A DNA stretch of 22,285 bases from Myxococcales bacterium (GTDB lineage: Bacteria; Myxococcota; Bradymonadia; UBA7976; UBA1532): the NCBI GenBank assembly GCA_020633515.1, contig JACKDM010000065.1:1-22285 (forward strand). The letters are read 5' to 3'. Shown in pieces: positions 7,721-19,229 of the stretch (positions within the stretch are counted from its first letter, which is position 1; every line of letters starts with the position of its first letter). A program made the translations under genes and the position numbers. Below the pieces are notes generated by a model, which ran no database searches, had not been told where the DNA came from, and saw only the letters and a list, made by a program, of their open reading frames with translations.

Positions 7721-8170
7721 TCAGCGGCCGGTGTGACCGAAGCCGCCGGCGCCGCGCGGGGTCGAGGAGAGTGCCTCGACCTCGACCGGCTCGACCGGCG
7801 TCACCGGCGCCACGACGAGCTGGGCGATGCGGTCGCCGCGCTCGATGCGGACCGGATCGGCACCGAGGTTGACGAGCAGCACCGAGAGCTCGCCGCGATA
7901 GTCCGCGTCGATGGTGCCGGGGGCGTTGAGCACGGTGAGGCCGTGGCGCAGCGCGAGCCCCGAGCGGGGGCGGATCTGCGCCTCGTGGTCGGGGGGGAGC
8001 TCGATCGCGAAGCCGGTGGGGATCGCGCGGCGCTCGCCGGGCGCGAGCACGACCGGGTCGCGGAGCGCGGCGCAGAGGTCGAGCCCGGCGGCGCCGGCGG
8101 TCGCGCGCGTGGGGAGGGGGAGGGGATCGGGCGGCCCGGCGGCCGCCCGGCGCTGCACGGCGAGCTTCAT
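7721..8170 (-). CDS. dut: deoxyuridine 5'-triphosphate nucleotidohydrolase (dUTPase)
   Basis: The 149-residue protein has all five trimeric dUTPase motifs: I, AGLDLCA (28-34); II, RPRSGLA (67-73); [13 protein letters not shown] (85-94) with catalytic Asp88; IV, RIAQLVV (114-120); V, the C-terminal [10 protein letters not shown] (139-148) that closes over the substrate. It hydrolyses dUTP to dUMP and pyrophosphate in the cytoplasm, keeping uracil out of DNA and feeding dTMP synthesis. The length matches the family. The ATG at 8170 lies 19 bases after the pnp stop, so the two are likely cotranscribed; pnp-dut adjacency is familiar in related bacteria. No anomaly is seen. Confidence 0.96.
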   Translation of the reverse strand: MKLAVQRRAAAGPPDPLPLPTRATAGAAGLDLCAALRDPVVLAPGERRAIPTGFAIELPPDHEAQIRPRSGLALRHGLTVLNAPGTIDADYRGELSVLLVNLGADPVRIERGDRIAQLVVAPVTPVEPVEVEALSSTPRGAGGFGHTGR

Positions 8171-8189
8171 CGGGCGAGGGTCAGCGCGC

Positions 8190-10304
<2,115 letters not shown>

Positions 10305-10376
10305 TCAGGGGCTCCTTCATGCGCACCGCGCGGGTGCGTCTCATGGGGCCGGTGTGGCTCGCCCGCGCCTCGGTTC

Positions 10377-10414
10377 CTGACCGATGTCCGCGAGGGATCA
10401 CGAGCATCGGTCAG
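10377..10414 (-). promoter_or_regulatory. hairpin in the pnp leader, possible autoregulatory element
   Basis: Arms CTGACCGATG (10377-10386) and CATCGGTCAG (10405-10414) are a perfect 10-bp inverted repeat with an 18-base loop, 73 bases upstream of the pnp start codon. A second GC hairpin lies at 10466-10482. In E. coli the pnp leader hairpin is cut by RNase III for PNPase autocontrol. A similar role here is inferred from position only. Confidence 0.45.
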
Positions 10415-10530
10415 ACCCGGAGGCGGCGTTTCCGTCGCCGGAACGAGCCATTCGGCGGGTTGGTTCGGGGCGCTGGGCCCCGGGTGGTTCGGCGCTCGGG
10501 TGACTCTCCGAAGAGAGGGCGCCGAGCAGG

Positions 10531-10564
10531 GTCAAAAAAGAAAAGGAGCCCGAGGGCTCCTTTT
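10531..10564 (-). terminator. rho-independent terminator after rpsO
   Basis: A perfect 10-bp stem (AAAAGGAGCC at 10541-10550 with GGCTCCTTTT at 10555-10564) has a 4-base loop. On the minus strand it is followed by CTTTTTTGAC. It lies eight bases beyond the rpsO stop, between rpsO and pnp. Full termination would require a separate pnp promoter, and partial read-through is also possible. Confidence 0.88.
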
Positions 10565-10571
10565 CGAAGGG

Positions 10572-10841
10572 TCAGCGACGCAGACCGAGGTTCTCGATCA
10601 GGTCACGGTAGCGGTTGAGGTCGTTGTTCTGCAGGTAGCGCAGGAGCCGGCGGCGCTGGCCGACGAGCTTCTTGAGGCCGCGACGGGAGTGGTGGTCGTG
10701 CTGGTGCTTCTTGAGGTGCTCGGTGAGCTCGCGCACGCGGTGCGTGATGAGGGCGACCTGCACCTCGACGGAGCCGGTGTCGTTCTCACCGCGGCTGTAC
10801 TTCTGGACGATCTCGAACTTCTGGTCACGATCGAGCGGCAT
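10572..10841 (-). CDS. rpsO: 30S ribosomal protein S15
   Basis: The 89-residue protein has the standard S15 length and signatures: [60 protein letters not shown] and a basic LIENLGLRR end. It binds 16S rRNA helices 20-22 early in assembly of the 30S platform. The ATG at 10841 follows a 98-base gap after truB with GGGAG upstream. This leader could hold an S15 autoregulatory fold, but no clear motif is recognisable. It is the last gene of the nusA-infB operon before the terminator at 10531-10564. Confidence 0.98.
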   Translation of the reverse strand: MPLDRDQKFEIVQKYSRGENDTGSVEVQVALITHRVRELTEHLKKHQHDHHSRRGLKKLVGQRRRLLRYLQNNDLNRYRDLIENLGLRR

Positions 10842-10939
10842 TCTGCGTGTGCTCCCGTCAGGGGGTGGTGCCGGCTGCCGGGCCGTCGTCCAGCAGCGGT
10901 CGGTTCGGGCGGCCTTCTACACCAGCGGCCGGCGGCGCG

Positions 10940-11869
10940 TCAAGCATCGCGGTCGGTCGGCGGCGGGAAACCGCGGAGGATCTCGGCCGGCTCGGGGCCG
11001 GCGGCGTCGATGATCGCGACGAGGACGCCGGCCGGGTCGAGCACGGCGCAAGGGCCGCGCGGGGCGTCGGCGAACGCGCGGCGGCGGCCGCAGCGGAGGT
11101 CGGTGACGGCGGCGGCGTCGGCGGTGACGGCCGGCAGATGGCGGATGGCGGCGGCGGCGTCGAGGCGGCGGGCGAGCGCGGCGGCGGGATCGGCCTCGAT
11201 GGCGTCGAGCGGGAGCGCGTCGTCGACGCGGAGCGCGCCGATCGCGGTGCGGCGGAGCGCGACGAGGTGGGCGCCGACGCCGAGCGCGTCGCCGATGTCG
11301 GCGGCGAGCGTGCGGACGTAGGTGCCTTTGGAGCAGCCGACGTCGAAGGTGAACCGGGGCGGCGCGGCGTCGACGAGCGCGAGGCGGTGGATGGTGACCG
11401 CGCGGGGCGGCGCCTCGACCTCTTCGCCGCGGCGGGCCTTGTCATAGAGGCGCTCGCCCTCGACCTTGATCGCCGAGAACGCCGGTGGGACCTGGGTGAT
11501 CGGGCCGAGGAAGCGCTGCATCGCGGCCTCGACGGCGGCGGCGTCGATCGGGTCGACGGCGGCGGCGGGGGCGCGGTCGACGACGGCGCCGTCGGCGTCG
11601 AGGCTGTCGGTGCGCACGCCGAGCAGCATCGTGGCGCGGTAGCCCTTGTCGGCGTCGCTGATGAAGCGGGCGAGGCGGGTAGTGGCGCCGAGGCAGACGG
11701 GGAGGAGGCCGGTCGCCATCGGGTCGAGCGTGCCGGTGTGGCCGGCCTTGTCGGCGCCGACGGCGCGTCGGACGCGCTCGACGAGCGCGAAGCTGGTGAG
11801 GCCCTGGGGTTTGTCGACGAGGAGCACGCCGGCGTGGGGCTGCCCGCGTCGGCGCCTACCGCGGCCCAT
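10940..11869 (-). CDS. truB: tRNA pseudouridine(55) synthase
   Basis: The 309-residue protein has the TruB core: GVLLVDKPQGLTSFALVERV, the catalytic loop GHTGTLDPMATGLLPVCLG with Asp49, then FLGPITQVPPAFSAIKVEGE with RLYDKARRGE, and CSKGTYVRTLAADIGDALG. It converts U55 to pseudouridine in the T-loop of tRNAs and also helps tRNA folding. The ATG at 11869 lies inside the last codons of rbfA, giving a 14-base overlap and probable translational coupling. This start gives MGRGRRRRGQ, a short basic N-terminus, before the conserved core. The C-terminal ~80 residues are Ala-rich and poorly conserved, ending in a TGA at 10940. Confidence 0.96.
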   Translation of the reverse strand: MGRGRRRRGQPHAGVLLVDKPQGLTSFALVERVRRAVGADKAGHTGTLDPMATGLLPVCLGATTRLARFISDADKGYRATMLLGVRTDSLDADGAVVDRAPAAAVDPIDAAAVEAAMQRFLGPITQVPPAFSAIKVEGERLYDKARRGEEVEAPPRAVTIHRLALVDAAPPRFTFDVGCSKGTYVRTLAADIGDALGVGAHLVALRRTAIGALRVDDALPLDAIEADPAAALARRLDAAAAIRHLPAVTADAAAVTDLRCGRRRAFADAPRGPCAVLDPAGVLVAIIDAAGPEPAEILRGFPPPTDRDA

Positions 11870-12626
11870 GTCCGCCGGCGTCGTCGTCGTCGGCGCTGCC
11901 GTCGTCGGTCGAGCCGCCGTCGTCGGTCGAGCCGTCGCCGTCGTCGAGCGAGTCGTCGTCAGCCGAGTCATCGTCGAGCGAGTCGTCGGTCGAGTCATCG
12001 TCGAGCGAGTCGTCGTCGAGCGAGTCGTCCGCCGCGTCGTCGTCCGCTGCGTCGTCGCGGCGGGCGCCGGGATGGGTGGCGTCGTCGATCGAGTCGTCGG
12101 GGGCGTCGTCGTCGGAGTCGCCTTCGAAGGCGCCGTCTCCGAGGTCGGGGACCTCGTCGCCGTCATCGTCGCCCACGTCGTGGTGGCCCGCGTCGTCGCC
12201 GTCGCCGTCGCCCGGCGCCTCGTCGAGGGTGTCGTCGGCGACGTCCTCGTCGTCATCGGCGTCGTCGTCCGCCTCGCCGAGCCCGAGCTCGCGCAGCCGC
12301 TGCTCGATGCGGTTGCCGTACTCGATCGAGCGGTCGTAGCGAAAGTCGAGCTGCGGCGTGGCGCGCAGCCGGACGCGCTGACCGAGCTCGCGGCGGAGGT
12401 AGCCGGCAGCCTTGGTGAGCCCGGTCATCATCGCCTCGGCCTGGGTGTCGTCTTCGGGGGGGATGATGAACACCCGCGCCTCGCGCAGATCGCCGGTGAT
12501 CTCCACGTCGGAGATCGCCGCGCCGCGGACGCGGGGATCCTTGATCTCGAAGGTGATCAGCTCGCCGAGCACCTGCCGCACGACGGATGAGACGCGATCG
12601 GTCCGTTTGAAGGGGGTACGTGCCAT
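11856..12626 (-). CDS. rbfA: ribosome-binding factor A with long Asp-rich tail
   Basis: Residues 1-117 are a normal RbfA (KH-like fold): RTDRVSSVVRQVLGELITFE, KDPRVRGAAISDVEITGDLR and RATPQLDFRYDRSIEYGNRI. It binds the 30S subunit near helix 1 and the 3' end of 16S rRNA during late maturation. Residues 118-256 are an extraordinary acidic tail with about 60 aspartates and almost no hydrophobic residues, ending in repeats of the DDSLDDDS type. Only a few basic or His residues interrupt it. The family is usually about 110-150 residues, so this doubles the protein. The tail is in frame, has G/C-ending codons and leads straight into the truB overlap, so it is probably genuine. The ATG at 12626 lies three bases after the infB stop. 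Confidence 0.95.
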   Translation of the reverse strand: MARTPFKRTDRVSSVVRQVLGELITFEIKDPRVRGAAISDVEITGDLREARVFIIPPEDDTQAEAMMTGLTKAAGYLRRELGQRVRLRATPQLDFRYDRSIEYGNRIEQRLRELGLGEADDDADDDEDVADDTLDEAPGDGDGDDAGHHDVGDDDGDEVPDLGDGAFEGDSDDDAPDDSIDDATHPGARRDDAADDDAADDSLDDDSLDDDSTDDSLDDDSADDDSLDDGDGSTDDGGSTDDGSADDDDAGGHGPR

Positions 12627-12629
12627 CGG

Positions 12630-15221
12630 TCAGTCGATCGAGCGCTTGACCTGCTTGAGCTCGTACACCTCGACGCGGTCGCCGACCTGCACGTCCTTGT
12701 AGTTGTCGACCGAGAGGCCGCACTCGTAGCCGGACGCGACCTCGCGCACGTCGTCCTTGAAGCGCTTGAGGGTCGTGACCTTGCCGGTCGCGATGACCTC
12801 GCCCGCCCGGTAGACCCGCGCCATGGCGTTGCGGCGGACCGTGCCGTCGGTGACGAACGAGCCGGCGACGGTGCCCACGCGCTGGATGTGGAACACCGCG
12901 CGGACCTCCGCTTCGCCGAGGCGCTCTTCGACCGTCTCGGGGGCGAGCAGGCCGCTGAGCATCTCCTTCATCGCGTCGAGCACCGCGTAGATGACCGAGA
13001 AGGTGAGGATCTTGATCCCACCCTGGTCGGCCGCGCGCTTTGCCTTGGGATCGGCCTTGACGTTGAAGCCGATGACCGCGGCTTCGGACGCGACGGCGAG
13101 GCTGATGTCGCTCTCGCTGATCGCGCCCACGCCGGTGTGCACGAGCTTGATCTCGACCTCGTCGGTCGAGATCTGCTCGAGGGCGCCGCGCAGGGCTTCG
13201 AGGGAGCCGGAGACGTCGGTCTTGAGGATGACGTTCTGGACTTCCTTCTCGGGCTTGCCCATCGCGGCGAGCGCGGCCATCGGATCGGCGGGGCCGCTGG
13301 CGCTCGCGCGCACGACGCGAGCCTCGCGATCCTCGCGGCTCTCGACGACGCGCTTGGCGTCCTTCTCGGTCGACGCGGTGTAGAAGGCGTCACCGGCGGC
13401 GGGCATGCCGCCGAGGCCGAGCACGTCGACCGGGGTCGCCGGGCCCGCCGACTTCACCCGCTTGCCGGTGTCGTCGATGAGGGCGCGGACGCGGCCGTAG
13501 TTGTTGCCGCAGACGATGTAGTCGCCGGTGTTGAGCGTGCCTTCCTGCACGAGCACGGTGCAGACCGTGCCCTGACCCTTGTCGACGCGGGCCTCGACCA
13601 CGCGCCCGAAGCCGGCCTTCTTGGGGTTGGCCTTGAGCTCGAGGATCTCGGCCTGCAGGACGAGCGCTTCGAGGAGGTCGTCGATGCCGATCCCCTTGAG
13701 CGCGCTGACCGGGACGTAGATCGTCTCGCCGCCCCACTCTTCGGGCACGAGCTCGTACTTGGTCAGCTCCTGCTTGATGCGCTCGACGTCGACGCCGGGC
13801 TTGTCGACCTTGTTGACCGCCACGACGATCGGCACCCCGGCCGCCTTGGCGTGGCTGATCGACTCGACCGTCTGCGGCATGACGCCGTCGTCGGCGGCGA
13901 CGATGAGCACGACGATGTCGGTCACCGACGCGCCGCGGGCGCGCATCGCCGTGAAGGCGGCGTGGCCGGGCGTGTCGAGGAAGACCACGCCGCGGTCGCC
14001 GACCTTGACCTTGTAGGCGGCGACGTGCTGCGTGATGCCGCCCGCCTCGCCCGCGGCGACGTTGGCCTTGCGGATGCGGTCGAGCAGCGTGGTCTTGCCG
14101 TGGTCGACGTGGCCCATGATCGTGACCACCGGCGCGCGGGGCTCGGCGTCGGGGTCGCCCTCGACGATCTCTTCGCCCATCGGGCCGCTGAGGACGTCGT
14201 CTTCCTGGAAGGCGACGTTCTTGACCTCGTACTCGTAGTCACCGGCGAGCAGGCCAGCGGTGTCGACGTCGATCTGCTGGTTGATCGTCGCCATGACCCC
14301 CATGCCCATCAGCTTGCGGATGAGCTCGGTGGCCTTGACACCCATCGCCTTGCCGAGCTCGCCGACGCTGATGGTCTCGTCGACGCGGACGACGCGCTTG
14401 TGCGCCGCCGGGGTCGTGAGCTGGGTCTTGCCGCCGCGGCGCGACGACATCTTGCGCCGGCGACCGCGCGCGCTGCGCTGGTTGGCGGCTTTGTAGATGT
14501 CCTCGCGGTTGAAGACGCGGCGGCCCTTCTTGCGACGGCCGCGGCTGCTGTCACGCGCGCCGCTGCCTCCGCTGCCACCACCACCGCCGCCGCCGCCGCC
14601 GCCACCGCCACCACCACCGCCGCCCGCGGGGCCGCGGCGACGACGCTGCTGCTCCTGACCGGGGAGCGGGGGCATCGGCATCGCCGCGGTGGCGGCGAGG
14701 CGCGAGGCGCTGCTCGACCGGCGCATCCCGACGCCGCCGCGGGCGCCCGGTGGACCGCCGGGGCCACGGCCGCCGCCGGGGCCACCACCGCCACCGGGGC
14801 CGCCGGTGCGGGCCGGCGGGCGGGTGGTGCGGCGCTGGAGCTGCTCGAGCGGGATGCGACCGAGGATCTTGGCCGAAGCGGCGGTGTCGCGCGGCGCGGG
14901 CTTGCGGATCTGGGCGCCACCGGACGCGCGGCGCTCCATCGGCCCCGAGCGGCGGGTCGGCCCGCCTTCGGTGTCACGACGCGGCGGCGGCGCCTCCCGG
15001 CGCAGAGGCTCGCCGCTGCGCTCCCCGGGGGCTTCGACGCGGCGCGGCGAGGCACCGCCGCCTTCGGGGCGGCGCTGCGGCTGGGCCGGGCGGGGCGAGG
15101 CGGGGCGCGGCGAGACCGGGCGCGGCGACTGAACACCGGCGGCGCTGCGAGCGCCGTCAGGGCCGCCGCGGTGCTGCTGCTGATCGGCCGGCTGCCGGGT
15201 GACGCCGGGGCGCGGCGGCAT
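12630..15221 (-). CDS. infB: translation initiation factor IF-2, main body
   Basis: This continuous 863-residue frame carries the second IF2-N module ([20 protein letters not shown]), the GTPase domain and the C-terminal domains. Visible motifs are G1 [10 protein letters not shown] (about 14095-14118), GGITQH, G3 DTPGH (13962-13976), G4 NKVDKP (about 13800-13814) and the G5 SALKG. The end, [20 protein letters not shown], is typical. IF2 places fMet-tRNA on the 30S subunit and promotes subunit joining. The ATG at 15221 is probably internal: sense continues upstream in other frames (NQSPRQ before it, then EEQAPVAKVLFRPEPPKAQ at about 15235-15310) to the N-terminal part that starts at 16176. A 17-glycine run lies at 14574-14624. 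The operon order ylxR-infB-rbfA supports the call. Confidence 0.95.
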   Translation of the reverse strand: MPPRPGVTRQPADQQQHRGGPDGARSAAGVQSPRPVSPRPASPRPAQPQRRPEGGGASPRRVEAPGERSGEPLRREAPPPRRDTEGGPTRRSGPMERRASGGAQIRKPAPRDTAASAKILGRIPLEQLQRRTTRPPARTGGPGGGGGPGGGRGPGGPPGARGGVGMRRSSSASRLAATAAMPMPPLPGQEQQRRRRGPAGGGGGGGGGGGGGGGGGSGGSGARDSSRGRRKKGRRVFNREDIYKAANQRSARGRRRKMSSRRGGKTQLTTPAAHKRVVRVDETISVGELGKAMGVKATELIRKLMGMGVMATINQQIDVDTAGLLAGDYEYEVKNVAFQEDDVLSGPMGEEIVEGDPDAEPRAPVVTIMGHVDHGKTTLLDRIRKANVAAGEAGGITQHVAAYKVKVGDRGVVFLDTPGHAAFTAMRARGASVTDIVVLIVAADDGVMPQTVESISHAKAAGVPIVVAVNKVDKPGVDVERIKQELTKYELVPEEWGGETIYVPVSALKGIGIDDLLEALVLQAEILELKANPKKAGFGRVVEARVDKGQGTVCTVLVQEGTLNTGDYIVCGNNYGRVRALIDDTGKRVKSAGPATPVDVLGLGGMPAAGDAFYTASTEKDAKRVVESREDREARVVRASASGPADPMAALAAMGKPEKEVQNVILKTDVSGSLEALRGALEQISTDEVEIKLVHTGVGAISESDISLAVASEAAVIGFNVKADPKAKRAADQGGIKILTFSVIYAVLDAMKEMLSGLLAPETVEERLGEAEVRAVFHIQRVGTVAGSFVTDGTVRRNAMARVYRAGEVIATGKVTTLKRFKDDVREVASGYECGLSVDNYKDVQVGDRVEVYELKQVKRSID
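14574..14624 (-). repeat. 17-glycine codon run in IF2 linker
   Basis: Seventeen consecutive GGN codons (GGC and GGT mixed) lie between the Pro/Arg-rich linker and the [18 protein letters not shown] segment of IF2. The mixed codons argue against pure slippage of a single triplet. Confidence 0.85.
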
Positions 15222-15375
15222 CTGGCGCGGCGACTGGTTGGCGCCGGGCGCTCGGTGCGCGGCGGCTGCGCCTTCGGCGGCTCGGGCCGGAACAGGACCT
15301 TGGCGACCGGGGCCTGCTCTTCGCGGCGGGGCGCTGGCCCTCGGGCGGCCAGGCTGCTCGGGGCGGGCGCCACCC

Positions 15376-16176
15376 TCACCGCGCGGCTGCTGACCGCGGG
15401 GCTGCTCGGCGCGGGCTGCTCGGCGCGGGGCTGCTCGGCGCGGGGCTGCTCGGCGCGGGCTGCTCGGCGCGGGGCTGCTCGGCGCGGGGCTGCTCGGCGC
15501 TCGGGGGCTGCTCGGCGCGAGGCTGCTCGGCGCGGGGCTGGTCGGCGCGAGGCTGCTCGGCGCGGGGCGCTCGGCGCGGGGCTGCTCGGCGCGGGGCTGC
15601 TCGGCGCGGGGCTGCTCGGCGCGGGGCTGCTCGGCGCGGGGCTGCTCGGCGGCCGGGGCTGCTCGGCGCGGGGCTGCTCGGCGGCGGGCGCCTCGACCGA
15701 GGCTGCTCCACCGCGGCGACTCGGCCGCGGGGCGGCCGGCTCGGCGGGGCGCTGCGGCTCGACGGCTGGCGGCTGGGGCGCCGCCGGGCGCGGCGAGGGC
15801 TGCGCGGCGGCCGGCGCGGCCGGCTCAGGGCGACGCTCGGGGCGACGCGGGGCGAGGTGGCGCGGCGCGGGGAGGTCTCGGCCTCGGGGCGAGCGGGTGG
15901 AGTGGCCGGGCGCGGCGAGGCGCCGGACGTGCGCGCGCCCGCCGGGCCCCGGCCGCGGGGGCCGGAGACACGACGCCGCCGGATGATTCCGGGGGCTTCG
16001 ACGCGCTCGACAACCTTAGGGCCGCTCTCGTAGGCGCTCCTCAGGCGTGCTTCGTCGGCGTTGGACAACTCCGACATGTAGTTGCGCACCTTGATGTCGA
16101 GCGCGTCGCACTTCTTGAGGAGATCCCGGTGATCGATACCGAGATCCTTGGCGACCTCAAAGACCTTCTTGCCCAT
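15376..16176 (-). CDS. infB: translation initiation factor IF-2, N-terminal part (frame-separated)
   Basis: The ATG at 16176 has a good GGGAGAAGG site; a GTG at 16188 is in frame but overlaps that site. The first ~50 residues are the IF2-N module: MGKKVFEVAKDLGIDHRDLL, KKCDALDIKVRNYMSELSNA, DEARLRSAYESG. The frame then enters a Pro/Arg/Ala/Ser-rich linker with a 15-bp repeat array. There it passes through RRAAP, PRAEQ and SSPAP readings as repeat units change length, and stops at 15376 before reaching the IF2 body. The body starting upstream of 15221 is in another frame, so the gene as assembled encodes two pieces of one protein. As IF2 is essential, a sequence error in the repeats is the likely reason. 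Confidence 0.85.
   Translation of the reverse strand: MGKKVFEVAKDLGIDHRDLLKKCDALDIKVRNYMSELSNADEARLRSAYESGPKVVERVEAPGIIRRRRVSGPRGRGPAGARTSGASPRPATPPARPEAETSPRRATSPRVAPSVALSRPRRPPRSPRRARRRPSRQPSSRSAPPSRPPRGRVAAVEQPRSRRPPPSSPAPSSPGRRAAPRRAAPRRAAPRRAAPRRAAPRRAPRAEQPRADQPRAEQPRAEQPPSAEQPRAEQPRAEQPAPSSPAPSSPAPSSPRRAAPRSAAAR
15387..15690. repeat. 15-bp tandem repeat array (PRAEQ) inside infB
   Basis: About 18 to 20 head-to-tail copies of CTGCTCGGCGCGGGG (plus strand) encode PRAEQ on the minus strand. Most are 15 bp, but at least three are 14 bp and others are 17 or 18 bp. All three minus frames of the unit are stop-free (PRAEQ, PAPSS, PRRAA), so length changes alter the frame without ending translation. 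Confidence 0.9.
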
Positions 16177-16240
16177 GCCTTCTCCCACCTGCGGGCTTCG
16201 GCTTCACCGAAACCGAGCGGTGTTCTAGCGGCTTTCCAAT

Positions 16241-16864
16241 TCACCCCGCAACCAAAACACGGTCACGGCGTTCGAACTCCAACTGCAGACGGCGCGCGAG
16301 GTCGGGGTGGGTGATCCCCACCGCGACCCGCTCCGGCTGCCCCTGTGTCATCCCGAGAAGATGACGGCTTCCGTAGACGATGACGGGACACCGTTCGGGA
16401 TCCCCCCATCGCCTGACGCGCTCCGCGGTCGCTGACGATGTGTCCTCGGCGAGGACGATCAGCAGCAGCCGGGACCGCGACCGCTCGAGCACATCCATGC
16501 CCGAGACGGTCCACCCCGCGCGGCGGCCGATGGTGAGGCCGTCGCGGATGCGGGTCTCGATCGCCAGGACGACGGCGGCCACCAGAGCGGCCGGGTCGAC
16601 CGGGGCCACCGGACGCTTGAAGGCGCGTCCGAAGGCCTTGCGGCGAACCGCCTCGTGCACGCACGCGGCGGTGTAACAAACATGCGCACCTCGGCCCGGG
16701 GCCTTGAGGTGCCGGTCGACGACGACGACGCCTTCCGGGTCACAGACGACGCGAACCAGGCTCTCGCGCGGGAATCGCTCCCGACAGCCGAGGCAGCTTC
16801 GCATGCCGAGGGTGCTCGGGCCGGCGACGCGCGTCTGCTTACGCGCCTGCTTTCGCGCCCTCAT
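16241..16864 (-). CDS. ylxR: YlxR (DUF448) RNA-binding protein fused to an L7Ae-like domain
   Basis: The 207-residue protein has a YlxR domain at about 20-95 (MRSCLGCRERFPRESLVRVV with CLGC at 24-27, then APGRGAHVCYTAACVHEAVR and KAFGRAFKR). This is followed by an L7Ae/YbxF-type domain at about 100-185 (AGWTVSGMDVLERSRSRLLL, IVLAEDTSS, RCPVIVYGSRHLLGMTQGQP). Both parts bind RNA in other proteins; L7Ae relatives recognise kink-turns. The N-terminal 13 residues are strongly basic. The ATG at 16864 lies 18 bases after nusA with GGAGG upstream, and infB follows 64 bases after its TGA. The position between nusA and infB is the usual one. The cellular role is not settled; ribosome biogenesis or translation-linked regulation is inferred from the operon. 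Confidence 0.93.
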   Translation of the reverse strand: MRARKQARKQTRVAGPSTLGMRSCLGCRERFPRESLVRVVCDPEGVVVVDRHLKAPGRGAHVCYTAACVHEAVRRKAFGRAFKRPVAPVDPAALVAAVVLAIETRIRDGLTIGRRAGWTVSGMDVLERSRSRLLLIVLAEDTSSATAERVRRWGDPERCPVIVYGSRHLLGMTQGQPERVAVGITHPDLARRLQLEFERRDRVLVAG

Positions 16865-16882
16865 CGGGTCGTCCTCCGTCGA

Positions 16883-18541
<1,659 letters not shown>

Positions 18542-18580
18542 AGCTTCGCTCGCTTCCGAAAACGAACGGCTCCTCGCCGA

Positions 18581-19087
18581 TCACCGCGGCTTCTTGCCGA
18601 CGGTCACCTCGTAGCGCAGCCGAGCACGGTGGATGGTCGAGAGGGGCAGGCGGTGCTCGCCGTCGGTGCACGACAGCCGGACGTGGCCGTCGTCGACGCC
18701 GGTGATCGCGCCGGTGAACTTGCGACGCCCGCCGACGGGCGTCGAGAGCTGGAGCTGGACCTCGCGGCCGGTGTAGGCGGCGAAGTCGGCGCCGGAGAAC
18801 AGCGGGCGGTCGAGGCCGGGGGACGAGACGCGCAGCTCGTAGGCGTCGGGGATGGGATCGTCGACGTCGAGCGCGGCGGAGATCTCGGGGCTGACGCGAG
18901 CGCAGTCGTCGATGGTGACGCCGCCTTCGCGGTCGATGTAGACCCAGAGGACGGCGCGGCCGCCTTCGGAGGTCAGCTCGACGCCGACGAGCTCGAGACC
19001 GAAGCCGTCGATGATCGGGGTGACGGCATCACGCACACGGGAAGGGACCGGCTGCAGGGCGCTCCCGATGTAATCTGCTCGGTCCAA
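18581..19087 (-). CDS. rimP: ribosome maturation factor RimP
   Basis: The frame has up to 168 residues with RimP signatures: PIIDGFGLELVGVELTSEGG, RAVLWVYIDREGGVTIDDCA, RVSPEISAALDVDDPIPDAY and ELRVSSPGLDRPLF, then an SH3-like C-terminal half (GREVQLQLSTPVGGRRKFTG). RimP binds the 30S subunit early and helps pseudoknot and S19 region assembly. The start is uncertain. TTG at 19087 has GAGG nearby and gives a 17-residue leader. GTG at 19036 gives the more usual family N-terminus but has no evident ribosome-binding site. It is the first gene of the nusA operon, just downstream of a hairpin-U-tract structure. Confidence 0.94.
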   Translation of the reverse strand: MDRADYIGSALQPVPSRVRDAVTPIIDGFGLELVGVELTSEGGRAVLWVYIDREGGVTIDDCARVSPEISAALDVDDPIPDAYELRVSSPGLDRPLFSGADFAAYTGREVQLQLSTPVGGRRKFTGAITGVDDGHVRLSCTDGEHRLPLSTIHRARLRYEVTVGKKPR

Positions 19088-19125
19088 AGACCATCCTCGT
19101 CCGGGGTCTGCCCGATCGCGGCGAA

Positions 19126-19149
19126 TAAAAAAGGGCTCGTGGGAGCCCT
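19126..19149 (-). terminator. rho-independent terminator or attenuator before rimP
   Basis: A 7-bp stem AGGGCTC (19132-19138) and GAGCCCT (19143-19149) with a 4-base loop is followed on the minus strand by six Ts and ATT. It lies 80 bases after the LamG-like gene stop and about 40 bases before rimP. It therefore either ends the upstream transcript or acts as an attenuator in the rimP leader. Confidence 0.82.
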
Positions 19150-19177
19150 CGGCCGAACGATCCGGCGAAGTCGGCGG

Positions 19178-19207
19178 CTTCTACCACGCACCGGATCGGG
19201 GGCGCAA
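19178..19207 (-). promoter_or_regulatory. possible sigma-70-type promoter upstream of rimP
   Basis: On the minus strand TTGCGC (19202-19207) and TAGAAG (19178-19183) are separated by 18 bases, a weak match to -35/-10 boxes. If used, the transcript would pass through the hairpin at 19132-19149 before reaching rimP. No other promoter-like pair was clearer in this gap. Confidence 0.28.
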
Positions 19208-19229
19208 GGACAAACGCCGGACGGGCCGG

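Noticed and set aside
10842..10939. S15 autoregulatory pseudoknot in the rpsO leader
   Set aside because: The 98-base gap contains GCCGGC palindromes, but no structure could be argued over the background of GC-rich pairing.
15387..15690. Repeat array considered as a CRISPR or intergenic satellite
   Set aside because: Units are 15 bp, adjacent with no spacers, and encode a PRAEQ linker within infB.
12888..15986. 1032-codon open frame on the plus strand opposite infB
   Set aside because: It is a shadow of IF2, and its glycine/threonine/alanine runs mirror the linker repeats. No domain is recognisable.
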